A DNA stretch of 64,000 nt from the NCBI RefSeq assembly GCF_000327385.1, contig NW_008709781.1, positions 869,282 to 933,281 of the forward strand, read 5' to 3'. The notes below the pieces were generated by a model, which made no database searches, had not been told where the DNA came from, and was given only the letters and a program-made list of their open reading frames with translations. Both the position numbers and the translations under genes were made by a program. Origin of the DNA: Lottia gigantea. Its lineage: Eukaryota > Mollusca > Gastropoda > Lottiidae. Within the stretch, counting starts at the first letter, position 1. Every line of letters begins with the position of its first letter. This document shows, one piece after another, positions 38,818 through 51,200 of this stretch.

Positions 38818-39012
38818 GGGAAAACAGCTTATCTTGCTGTGTGCATTGAAGGAAACTTTACCAGGACAGTGGTATCAGTTGCAGAATCAGGTTTGAAGTC
38901 AGTAGGTTTATTCTCAACCTATACCCAGATGGAACCTGGATCCTCTTTGTTCAGGCACCTAACTCTCTACACTGCTCTTCCCCAAGATTCCAAACATTTG
39001 GGTTTATTCTGA
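38818..39012 (+). other. Coding-like open stretch, unrecognised
   Basis: A frame of 64 codons with no ATG near its start, opening right after TAG at 38,815-38,817 (also a possible acceptor ..CACTAG). It reads GKTAYLAVCIEGNFTR and, further on, MEPGSSLFRHLTLYTALP. Residue use looks protein-like for such AT-rich DNA. I do not recognise the family. It could be an exon, a gene relic or chance. Confidence 0.18.
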
Positions 39013-41029
39013 AGTGATCAAAATGTAAATTCAGTGTTGGTTAATTCAGATGATTTCAAAATTTAAACACCATCCAATTTTTGCAATGGAAAATTGAAAT
39101 TTACATAATGTGATTTGAATGAGCATTACAAACAGACTGAGTGGATCTCCTCCAGCAAGTAGTTACTGATAATAACAACCTAATCTTCTTTGACCTGCAA
39201 AGATCATAAGGTCATCAAAAAAACTAAAATATTTTAGATTAAATTTTTAAATTATTGGCAATTGATATCTCATTTCAAAGGTCATTTAGGTGTTTTATTT
39301 ACATTTTGGGTAGGAAATGAAAGTTTGATTTGTCATTTTGATCAATGATATTTGTATAAAAATGATATATGAAATGTTATAATTGTCTGATGTAAAGTGA
39401 AATCTGATCAATCGTGTGATATAACAGAGTTTAATGTAATAATGCACGGTTTTCGATTATATTTTATCACATAGTGCCATTAAATATTAGAAATTGATGA
39501 TTTATTGCAAATTTTGTAGAGTTTCACACGCGTTTGATAAATGTCTTTTGGAATAATCTTGTACATTTCTAATCTACTGTGGTACAAAAAAATAGAAATT
39601 TGTGTCGATTTATCAAAGTTTGATATCAATATTAGCCTGGTTGAATGATTTTACGATATATTTCATTTTATTATACAGTTAAGTAGGTACTACAATATTT
39701 TTAACATAGATGAGAAAAATGTTTAATGTGATCAATTTGAAAAATGAAAGTAGATTTATATCTTTAGATATTATTTATGAATTTTTGATAATGAAACTTG
39801 GAATATAATGGGTTATTTGAGTAGCTTACACATGTTCTGTTGTTTTAATGCTGCAGTAAAATACGTGTAATAACTTTATCAATATTACATGGACCAGATT
39901 CTGACTGCCTTGTAGATAAAATGATCTCTTTGATCTGAAGGCTTTTCAAATATGCAGAAGATACACATTTTAATGGTGACAGTTTTATGATAAAGAACAC
40001 ATTATCAGGGAAAATGAAGACAGCTAGGCAACACTGTGCAGTGAACAATGAGATGAATCTTTGATAAACAAAGACAGAGAACTTATTGCTTGAATATATC
40101 AAATCTAGGAAGGAGTTATTGTAATCAGAGTCTTGACATCAACAATGTATCTTGACAATAAATTTTCAATTTTTGAGAAAGGGGGCCAGTTTGTAAAGAA
40201 TTTTAAAAAGACTGGAACAGAAACGCTCATAATTTGATGTTCCTGGTTTCTGACCTTCAAGAACTGAAACCAACCAGATAAACCTTGATAAGACAAGTGA
40301 TATATCTCTTATCAATATATTGATTATAAGTACCTTTTACTTAATTATTACATTCTACTAAAATACTACAGCTTCCATAAACTGTCTACTAAAATCAGTA
40401 TAAATCTGTAGCACAGGCAATAAGTTACTACTAAATACCATAAACTATATTGATAGTCAAGTACTGGTAATCTTCACAATACCCAACACTGATCGTTTTT
40501 TACCTTCGACAATATTTTATCCTATCTGTATACAACCATTCTGATACTTACATGTTATGATGATAGTGATAAAATATTAGAAAAAAAAAACAAATACTAT
40601 CTATCCAAATTGAAACTCCAAATCTAAACTGCTATAGTACTAATAATCTACATAACTGATCTCATACTTAAATTGCATTTCACCTTTTCATGATTTTCAT
40701 GATTAAGAGCAAGTAAAACTGCTTTGCTCCCCTCAGATGCAGGTAACAAGAAAAACTTACTTAGACTTTCCGATTTTATGCTTTCAAGAAAAATGTCATG
40801 GAAGGAGTAAGCATTAAATATATCTTAGAGGATGATGTTGCTAGTAGAACTATATAAAAGATATAACTATGTATAAACATCCAATTTTATCCACTGGTAT
40901 TTTTAATATCAGGTTTATGACCAGTATTCTATGTGACTAATTACTGCTAGTTTTATTGTGCGTCTGTTATTAATGGTCCTCAGATTGAACATGACAAATT
41001 GATCCTTACTATCTTTATCTTTCTTACAG
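39013..41029. other. AT-rich non-coding stretch
   Basis: Nothing recognised; minus-strand open frames at 39,845-40,296 have no family motif. Confidence 0.45.
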
Positions 41030-41589
41030 TACCATAAAACTTCCAGACTTTATTAGCTATTCATGGCGTAAATATGCTAGTATTAACAACAATGTTCTTT
41101 TGGAAATTTTCCTGAGACATTCCTGGAAATTGCAAAGTCTCACATGGTATGGGCATTTACTAATCCTTCAAATAATGAAATGAAAGGAGTCTTTACAAGT
41201 GAAATAGATAGGAATCTACTAATCATTCAAAAGATAATATCCAAGGAAGATCCTTGGCCCAGAGGAGCAGTGACAAGCTTTCAGAACTGGATAGGATTAA
41301 TACAGACCCTGGTCCCAAATGACCACACCCATGCAGATTGCAGATAGAGATTTTAACTCTTTTCTATCTTCATCATAAAACGTCAACAGTCAAACAACAA
41401 ATATATGACATCTTGTTGCAAGCTCAAACCATCTTCAGAAGTGGGTTCAATTCAGTTGAACTTTGGTTAAGGACTATAATACATTTAGCTACATCTTGTC
41501 CCTTGTTTTCAAGAGACACCTGTATATGGCCTTGTTACCAGTCTATATATCGTCAAGAAAAAGAATTGAGAGGACATTCCCAATTTTGA
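41030..41589 (+). pseudogene. Possible decayed coding segment, family uncertain
   Basis: A splice-acceptor-like tract (ATCTTTATCTTTCTTACAG) is followed by 560 bases in which the + strand stays coding-like while the open frame changes twice, at about 41,100 and 41,340. The parts read IKLPDFISYSWRKYAS, then WPRGAVTSFQNWIGLIQTLV, then IFRSGFNSVELWLRTI. The last phrase faintly recalls the HEAT-like text of large nucleolar Npa1/URB1 proteins, but this is from memory and weak. The changes of frame suggest a decayed copy, an assembly error, or chance overlap of open frames. Confidence 0.22.
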
Positions 41590-44214
41590 AGAATGTACTA
41601 AAAAAGAGAACTTGACCGATTTTACATATTTAATTAACACTGCAACAATCAAATGACTATCTATTTTGATGACATTATTTTATTGATGTTAGTGTTTAAA
41701 ATTTGTCTTGGTGGTTTGATCTGATAAATTTTTCAATTCTTCAAGGATTTGTGCCATATAATCACTAGACCTAAAAACTCAATTTTCTTTTCAATCTTGA
41801 AATAGATTCTACCTTTCAATTCACTGCCTGCTCAAAATTCAGATTAAAAAAATTCAAAGAAGAAAACACATAAGATGGTTGAAAATTTGATAGGTTTTTT
41901 GTTGAGTTGTCTACTTGAATAGACCTAGTAAAGTACATGAAGGGTCGTTTACGTAGAAACAAATTTCATTTTCTTCTTAGTATGGAGTCAAACGATTTAG
42001 GAATCTATCAAATTTGTTTCGCTAGGCTAGAATTTGACGTTCTTACTGTCAATATATTGTAACGATATTGTATGTCTATCTCGTATCTCCCCTCAAGCGA
42101 ACATGGTTTTAAATTGTTCTTCACTGAAACCAATCTACCAACTTCATTTCACCAATATAGACCTTCTCGTAAGCTAATTTCTCTTCCAAAATACAATTTA
42201 CTTTCAATAGCTAGCTTCATATCTTGGATGTGATCAGCACGCTTTATGACCACAGTTACATAATTTTATAGCGTTAAATATAGAATCTTATATTATCTGC
42301 CATTTATCATGCAAATTTGATTATTTCAATTTGAATTTTCCTGGAATTTTATTTAAATTCTTTCTCAAGGGCCAAACTGAAATGACAAGTTAATTTTCAT
42401 TTTGAATTATAGAAACTTTTGAGTAACGGCAGTATTTCAGAAATTTTGAGAAGATATGTCTTGATATTGAAATTGAAATATATTTTATTCTTAATGGAAT
42501 AAGTCTTGCTAAGAATCAGAAAAACTCTTTAATTTAGTAGAGAATCTGATCAAGACATAAAATGAGATATTTTCTGTAGTTAAGACCAAAGTATGAACAT
42601 TTTATTCACTAGTGCACAATCTAGATTAACCTACTTCCAAATTGGATAATCTAACTCTCTAGAAGGCTTCATTACTGATAAGGAAATCTAAATGTATTCA
42701 AGATTCATTTATGTTGATCTATAAATCCTATTGTTAAGGGGTTTAACTACCAAATTAGATCTTCAATGCAATACTTTAAAACTGTTTTTGCTTTATACTG
42801 TGGTACCCTAACTCTTGTTGTTTAATATACAGAAGATAACTTTTTTTTCTTTTGAACTTGATTCAGATAGTGTTAAGCAAAGATATATTTATGCATCCAG
42901 GTCTGATTCAAAATATAAACACTAGCTTTAGTTTGGGTAAAATAAATAGTAATAGAAACTTTACAAACATTGTGTTGATTACTACTTAAACTACCTCAAA
43001 CTTAAAGTTCACTGATATGTTTTGAATCAGTCATAGATGTTCAATAACTATATTTAAAGTTAGATTTCATTTTGTTTAGTTTCTCTATTGAACATTGATT
43101 GTCTTGCCAGAACCAATTGCTTCCTGGATGAAAAACTTCTGTACATGCAGGTGAAAAAAGTAAATGCATACAGTCCAATTGTTACCATACATAGAGAAAT
43201 CTGGTTATCATTTTATGTATGAGGAGTAATAAAATCAGGCTGGTTTAGGATATCACTTACATAAAATTAAGAGTATGTCAACCCAATCCTTTCAGAGAAT
43301 TATTGCCTATTGAATGTTTGAAAACCTGGACAAATTTAGATCACATACATCCAATCAATTAGATTTTGTTTAATCCAAATTATCAAAACAGCTTAGTTAG
43401 CAGATATTTTAAAACTCCCCCAGCCTGTATTTAACTCAAAATCATAATTTGATTGACAGTTACATGAGTTTCCATTTCATGTGCATTGAAGCTGATAAAC
43501 TATTATCTATAGAATAACATTAAAATTGATTAGTAAATAGAATATAGTAAACAATATAGATTTCAGAGAAAGGATTACCAGGAATTATTCCACTCCGTTC
43601 AGAAATCATTTGTTATTTTTCTCAGGTCAAGCGTGAAATCAGAGAATGATTCTATACCCTAATATTGATAATAATAATGAATCATTTTCAGATATTTTTA
43701 TAGATTGTTGTTTGTAATGGAAGGATAAGATTCTACCATCTACTTTATCTGTCTGTATATTCCTATATCTATTTCCACCCACAGACACGTGAAATTACTG
43801 TCGACTTTACATTTCACTAGAAAACATTTCTGGCTGCCAGTTTGATAAATGCTGTAATTATAAAATTATACTTTTCATTTAGTAGTTAACTTATAAAAGT
43901 TATGACTTTTGGTCTCGAATAGAAATAAGGGGTACTGGGAGACCAACAACTCACAACTAGACATTTACAGAGTAATTGGACCCTAAAAGAGGAGCTGGTT
44001 AAAGTGGATTTGTAAATGTCCATTGGCAGTGACATCATTTTTAAGTCTTTTTGTGGTATAGCTCATACAAGGTTTAAATCTCATCCTTGCACAACTTCAT
44101 CTGTTGTGTCTCTACAGACAGTAACAATCTAACGTCATCATCATCAATGGTATGATCTGTTTAAAAAGAAGTATGATATTATAAAGCTCTAGAAGTGTCA
44201 ATATTTTGTTGTAG
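41590..44214. other. AT-rich non-coding stretch
   Basis: Nothing recognised. Confidence 0.45.
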
Positions 44215-44420
44215 GCGAAATCTTGTTAGACATCAGAAACATTACAAACTACACATTAAGTTTAGGCAAATTAGAATTTGTATATGGCTACAGGCATGTA
44301 TTATTCAAAGTTTTAGAGAAAAATTTGGCAGAAGATATAATGTTCAAGAAGCAGAACTGGATAACAAAGACACCAAGAGTTGAACATTGTCAGATGATTG
44401 ACAGCTATTATACTATGATG
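44215..44420 (+). other. Possible internal exon (206 bases)
   Basis: Bounded by an acceptor (ATATTTTGTTGTAG|G) and a strong donor (ATG|GTATGT). One frame is open through all 68 codons and stays open to 44,495; it begins EILLDIRNITNYTLSLG and includes KTPRVEHCQMIDSYY. A second frame is open to 44,383. I do not recognise the product. Confidence 0.25.
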
Positions 44421-47400
44421 GTATGTGGCTCAATAAAATCTTTCATCAGAGACAATTTTCTGTGGAAACATCCTAAAATGATCCTGAAGGCATGATATAA
44501 AATTACCAGTAGTTGAAGATACAGGATAGTGACAGTTAGGTATTGATTACTATAGAAATTGTGTAAGAAAATTGATCAGTTATTGTAACTTTATCAGACC
44601 ACTTAGTTTTCACTATTTTAATATTATACTACAAAACAGATATTTTGTAACGTTTAGCTGAGATTGAGATCATGCTTGGCACTTGCTACTGTGTGATCTT
44701 CACAAGGGTTTACCTTTGGGCACCTAAAGATTTTTCAACAAGTTTCTCTCTGTCAGTGTTTTTGAAATGTAAAAATGTGACACATGTTTACATGCTATGC
44801 AAGTAAAAGATAATGAAAGTTGGAAATTGAAAAGTGTAGGCTTGGTGTTTCCCCATTTTCCCTTTCCAGAGCAGGAAAGTAGGAGGAAAACGGTGTGTAT
44901 ATCATTTCATTTATAGTTAAGACTATCAATAGTATGAACTTTTTTTGCAAGCCAGGTAGGTGATCTAATGAAATGATTCATCTTTAGCAGCGCAGAGTAC
45001 TGTAGGATCTCTCCAAACTTAAGCTGAACTGACATGCTCAGATGCATCAATTAAACATAGCATGTCTGTTTATAGAGGTATGGGCACACTCAAACTATCA
45101 TAATAAACTAATTCTGGATGCTATAGGGTGTATACTAAAAGATCTATCAACTGAAAATTGAAAAGAGCATAATAGCATTATAGCACACTGTATTGGCCCC
45201 TTCAGAAGCAAAAGAGTAGTTGTAAAACCTGTTTCATTTTATTCTCTTACATAATATGAATAAATATGAGAAGGAAAATGTTTTATGAGACAAAATTGTT
45301 ATCCATCAGCAGGAACAGCTCTTTAACTTGAATATTTTTAAAAGTATTAAAATGTCAAGGAATATATATCTTGTTAAAATGTTCTGACATCTGAGTTGCT
45401 TCTCTCCAGGTGTCAAGCCACGTTAAATACAGTTCAATAAAACTAATCAATTCTTCTATAATTTCTACAGCAGTAAACATTGATCAAACATTGTATATTT
45501 AACGATATGATTTTATTCCTAGCCCAATCTGCTGATTGATGTTTTAAAATTACCCTAGCATGATTTATAGAATCTAGGAAGCAAGAAAACAGCGTAAAAA
45601 CACAGTCGTTAAGAAATTACCTCCGATAAGATCAATTGAACTTCATACAACTAACAAGAAGGTTAACTCTCATTACTAAAACTAAATATGATAGCTGCTG
45701 ATTAGGCCAGAAGTAAGGAGCCGAAATGAAATTGAAGAAATTTGTCAAATCTAATAAAATATGCCATTATTACTCAAGTTATAAATAGAAACTGATGCAA
45801 TGAGTTTAAAATCAAAGATTATGCACAAGATAAAAATATGACAAGTCTATACACATAATATGGAGAATTATTTCTGATAGATCTGAATAGAACTACTACT
45901 GTAACATTACTTTCTTTATAAAGATTATTGAGATCTGTCAATTCAAACAAGCTTTCTGTAAAGATTCTGGCATAAAAGACAAATTGTCTTGTGGCATAAT
46001 ATGAATGACTAAAAACTGACAGTGAGATAGTTGAGATGAGTTCGTTTCTTGTGTGATATGTATTACATTCTGTGACCCAGAACCTGCTGAAACTCCATTT
46101 TGATCATGGATTGAGATGATTTCAATGTTTCAGACCTTTAAATAGTCAATCACTAAAAACAATTTTGAATTTAAATTTCTTAAAATATGGATTTTATCTT
46201 GTGATAAATTTTTGAGAATAATGCCCTAGATAAAGTTTCATATTGAAGTGAAATGTAGGCATGAAATAGGCTTGTGTATAGCTTTGTGAACCACACAAAA
46301 ACATTTTATAATCTTCTTGTAGAAAAAACATACAATCTGATAGAAATGAAATAAATATAAAATCCTTTTCCTTGCCTCTTTGTTAATACAAATCAGAATT
46401 GTAAGATAGTATCTGAAATTTACGTTAATTGGTAATTAGGAATAAAATCAGCAATGTCAGCAATAAAGAGATTTGCATGTTAAATAAAATCGACAACCTG
46501 AGTGTTTTAAATGTCAGTAATTATTCTATTAACAGATAAGCTTGTTACTGTATTGTATCTGATGTTTACGGAAGTTGACCTATATTAGATAGACAGTAAC
46601 ATGTATACTGTAAACAAACTCTAAATTAATATTACATGTTCCAACTATCAACAATTGTTTACATCGGAAACGAGTATAGTAATATTAAAAGTAATAGTGA
46701 AGATGAGTTTTGCCACAATTCTGGTATTCATTGTGGAGAGAAAGAAAGACATTCATATTCTCCTGGATTTCCATAGCTTGGCTCACTGGAATAATGAGGA
46801 AAGTTCACATATTCAAGGTCACAAGACTCACAAGCTGATATTACAACCCATGGCTGCCATTTGTTCAGCAAAACCAATCAAATGACCTCTTAGCTACAAT
46901 CTGTCCTTGAAGGATCTCAAACTTTTTTTATTTAAAGTTATAAATAGATTTCACAAGGCTCTTAACACCACAGCAAGTGCTTCTGAAAGCCTGTCTGATG
47001 TTAAAGCCTGTCTGATGTTGGTTTTCAACCCTTATTACCGATGTAATCTTGTGATGTGTAAGCTAAGCTCAAAGAAGCAGTTGTGTCAGGCATTCTAGAA
47101 GGGTGAACACCCTACCTGCACCTGCTACATCAGAAAAAATTATGAAATTAAAGCTTTAGTCTTTGACAAGACACTGTCTCATGATAATAAAATAAATCCA
47201 GTAGAAGATTCTAGCTTGTGATCAGATTAGTTCTTGATATGCATAAAGCAATACCAACTGCTAAATAGTAGATTTTGAAAAAACTAAACTTTTTTTTTAT
47301 AGGAATGGTTTTATAATTATCTTTAAGAGTGTGAATAAACACAAATTTTATTTTCAAAATTTGTAAAAATAGGTAGAAATTGATTATTTAACTGTAAACT

Positions 47401-47824
47401 AAGTTAATATCACTAACTTTATTATTGAAAATAACACAAACATCAAGAAAACCTGTCATGCATTTTTGATATTGTTGGCACAATGAAGATCTAGTGCATT
47501 AGTATGCTATTATAATTAATATCACTCTAATGATATGATGATATTTTTAAAGACAATATTGTGACTATTATACCATGGTATATCAACATATTTACCCATG
47601 TATAAACAATTATTTTTGGATATTTGATCTACTTCAAACTAATTATAAACATATTTCGAGAGTATTAGAGTACACAATTTGATGCTTTTTCCAAAATTAC
47701 AATTTTTTTTACAAGTAATCAGGAATATTTTTGGCTGATTTTCTTTCAATATACTTCAAGTTTATTTTCATAAATACTTCTTGCAATCTGTTCTGCAGTT
47801 TATAACAATTGTTCCACTTTTTGT
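44421..47824. other. AT-rich non-coding stretch with a 17-bp duplication
   Basis: No recognised gene. At 46,988-47,021 the unit AAAGCCTGTCTGATGTT occurs twice in tandem, the first copy differing by at most one base. Two neighbouring + strand frames (46,655-46,885 and 46,907-47,098) are open but show no known motif. A degenerate TTACCTCC motif is at 45,617 and another at 48,304 inside the next repeat's flank. Confidence 0.4.
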
Positions 47825-48235
47825 TCCCACATGAAATGGGGGCGTATCTTGTCATCACCCATGTTCATCTGTAGTCCACAATTGCTTGTAACCACTCTAG
47901 AAAGCATAATTCTTGACTGATTGTGACGAAACTTGGTATGATTGTTTGTAATCACCCAAGAATGAACCCTATTGAAAATCAGAAAAATTGAAAAATATTG
48001 AGTATCAGTTATTGCCCTTGTTCTTGAAAACACGTTCAATTTTTAGCTCGTCAACATTCTAGATGACACGATTCTTGACAGATTTTGAAAAACTTGGCAT
48101 TATTATTAAGTATTGCCCCAGAAAGTTTAAAAGAAGTGTCTGACTGGTGGTTGAAAATTTCATACTGGTAATTGTTACTGTAGGCCTACTGTCAAATATT
48201 TTTATTCTAAATCAAAGCTGGCAGTGGGCATATAT
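47825..48235 (+). repeat. Interspersed repeat, copy 2
   Basis: Second copy of the family found in the USP38 intron at 14,525, same orientation. Shared blocks in order: CCCACAT and AATGGGGGC; a Cys/Thr-free stretch ending GTTTGTAATCACCCAAG; GAATGAACCCTATTGAAAA; and GCTGGCAGTGGGCATATAT. It also contains what looks like an internal partial duplication, since a CTAGA..GCATAATTCTTGACTGATT block near 47,905 recurs as CTAGATGACACGATTCTTGACAGATT near 48,060. The minus-strand open frame at 47,800-48,039 lies within it and is not a gene. Confidence 0.7.
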
Positions 48236-51200
48236 TTGAAGTTTGTGTAAAGATTATTGCAACTTTATGGGAAAAAGAAATCCAATTAATGTTATAAAAA
48301 TAGTTACCTCCTGTGGTTCTAATCTCTGTTGGTGTGTGAAAAAATGGTGACCTTGAATAAGCCATCATTCAGTTGACCCTGCTGTAAATTGGTTTAGATT
48401 ATCTGGAAAGCCTGAATGCCAAGAGGCTTTGTCAAGGAACACACGGTAATAAAGATCCTTATCTTTCTTTCTTTAAATAATCTTTGATAATTATTGGCTC
48501 ATAAGACATATGTATTGGTAGTAATTCATTCATTAAAACAATCCACCAAAATTGATTTTATTTCATTAATAAAGCATCATTATATATCATTTTGACATTC
48601 CAATTTAACATTGAAGAAGTAATAGAAAGACTATGGAAACATTGAGCTATTTTCTGGTTTAATTTAAGATAGAATTAGATTCATTTTAAAGCTGAATAGT
48701 TCAATTACACGCCAACCTCTATCTATAATGACATACTGCTATATAGACTCTATGTATATTGAACTTAAAATTAGTTTCCTAAGCTGTTGATGGAGAGACA
48801 TTTCAGATGTTGGTAGAATAATAGATGACTACAGGTATAGAAGAAAAAGAGATTGGGTTGTGAAGAATTTTATATAATGTACACTGGGTAGAATGATAGT
48901 TTGAAAACTGCCGTTGGAAGGGAAGTGGAGAAGATGATAAGAATAGTTAATAGGATAAGAAATAACTGCCTGAATATTCTAAATTTTGTATTCCGTGTTT
49001 CGTTAAAAGATAACATTGTCATGCCCCAAAATTATCTTTGCAACTACCCTAAACATTATGGAAGGTGTCTTTAAGTTCAGCAACTGTCACATGTTGCACG
49101 CCCATGTTGTTGACAAATGATCTTTTAATGAAGATCTACTTTAGTGTTCATGTTATTCAGGAGAAAAGAGTTCTATGTATGTTATTAGACGTCTGATAAT
49201 GATTTCACAACTTTGTCATCAAGATAGCCATAGAACAAGATTGTCAGTATACCCCAGAGACTGAGTCTCCATCCCTAGTCATGTCATCATCATCATCGTA
49301 ATTAGTTACTAATCATCTTAATGATGCCCATCTTTAATTTTGACAACAATGGTCAATCTTAGATCAATTTCCTATTTAATTATTGAGGTGATTATTACCT
49401 CCCTTGGTTATCAATGAAGAGTTATTTGTGTATTATTGGATGTTAATCATGTATTTTTCAGCAGATAGATACTTCCAAGATTTTTATTAAATGTCTATTT
49501 TGGAAAGACAGGAATTTTCAAAGAACTAATGACATATGGGTAAGCTTAATGGTAAGAAAGGTTAATGACCTGACAGTATTTGTAGAAAACTTGAGAAAAA
49601 AATGATGGGGTCCATTGGTGTATTTTTAATTGGTTTTCTTGGATTGTTGTAGTCTTCATTGGGGCACTCTTCATAGGTTTTTGAACAGATAAGTTGAAAT
49701 GTTTTGAGGATTTTGCTTGTTTCTACCTAATTAACTTGCAACTTTGTTGGGATTGCCATCATGCAGGGGATATCTAGTGAAGAACAAGAAATTTTCATGA
49801 AATATTATTAAAAATGCCTGTGATGCAGCTTTTGAAAATGTGTGAAATCATTATGTGAGATATCATATCTTTTATTGTTAGATCAGTTTATACTCATCTA
49901 GTGATATATAAACAAAGATGTCATTGATGGTTGAAACGCCCCATTTGATTTAAAGAATGGAAAGGCTTAGATGATGAACTCCTTGAATCCCCCCAACTCT
50001 GTAGTAACTTTTGGAGTGATGGATCAGTTTGTTCCCTTATCTACTGGTGTACTATAACAGATGATATTGTTGCTAGACATCTATTGTGTGTTAATGACAA
50101 TTGTTTAGGAGAAGGTCTCTAGTGGCAGTAAGTTAGTCTAGATGGTAGTACTATCTAGATTGGTAATAAGGTTATAATATGAAAAGTCCTGGCTTATATC
50201 CTTTAATAACAATGTAAATCCCAGCTGACTTCAACCTATCAGATCTTATTACTCTGTACAATTTTACTTTTTTTAACATTAACTAAGTGGCCATTTCTGG
50301 TTGTTTTATTTCTTCACTTTTCATATTTTATCCTGTTGGCTATTATCATTCAAGTTGAGTGAAATTTGCAAAATGTACTTTGGACATTTTCATTAACATA
50401 ACCTATAATCCATTAAGGAAAAAAACTTCAGATTCTTGCCAGCTATGTGAAATTTTTGAAATGGCACATATGATACTTAAGAACAGGCATACCTTGATTT
50501 GGTACAAGCACTAGTGATTGGAATAATTAGTTGAATGATATACCAGGCTATATATATATTGAAAATTAATCATATTGTTTTTCGTGTATGCCTTATACAA
50601 GTTTTCTTTCTAGAATAGTCAAACGAACATTATCTGCTAAAGCCATTTCTGCCCTCCCTCAGAAGTCGTCAATCTAAGAAAATATATTGTCTATAATTTC
50701 AGATTCACCATTAAACAAAGAAGTAAATATGTAGAGATTGTAACAAGTTGTAAAGTAAGTGAATATTTTCCTACAGTTTTAATAAATGATAATAAATTCA
50801 GAATTTTGGACTAAATTTGGGAACTGAGTTACCTCCCATACATTATGAATTAAAGGCTTCAACTCTGTTATTCCTTAGTGTGTTTGTCAGACCACTTAGA
50901 CTAAAGTCTACAATAATGATTCCAAAAAAGTTAGAATCCAGTAAGATTCCATACATATTGAAGATTAACATAAGTAAAAGTTACTTCCCTTGAAAACGGA
51001 AATGGAGTCCTGGATACCTTTCGACTAGCACTCTTATATCACATGGCAACATAGTCTGTTATACAAGATACTAGATGACTCTATACCAGAATCAATCTGC
51101 ACAAAACACAACCTCCATGAAATAGCCTTCCTAATATATATATATACATGTATATTGAGTGCGATTAACATATACCATATAATAAATTCATTGTTTTCTT

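Noticed and set aside
49955-50120. 54-codon + frame including LDDELLESPQLCSNF
   Set aside because: Looks protein-like but is short, has no start, no convincing splice sites and no family match.
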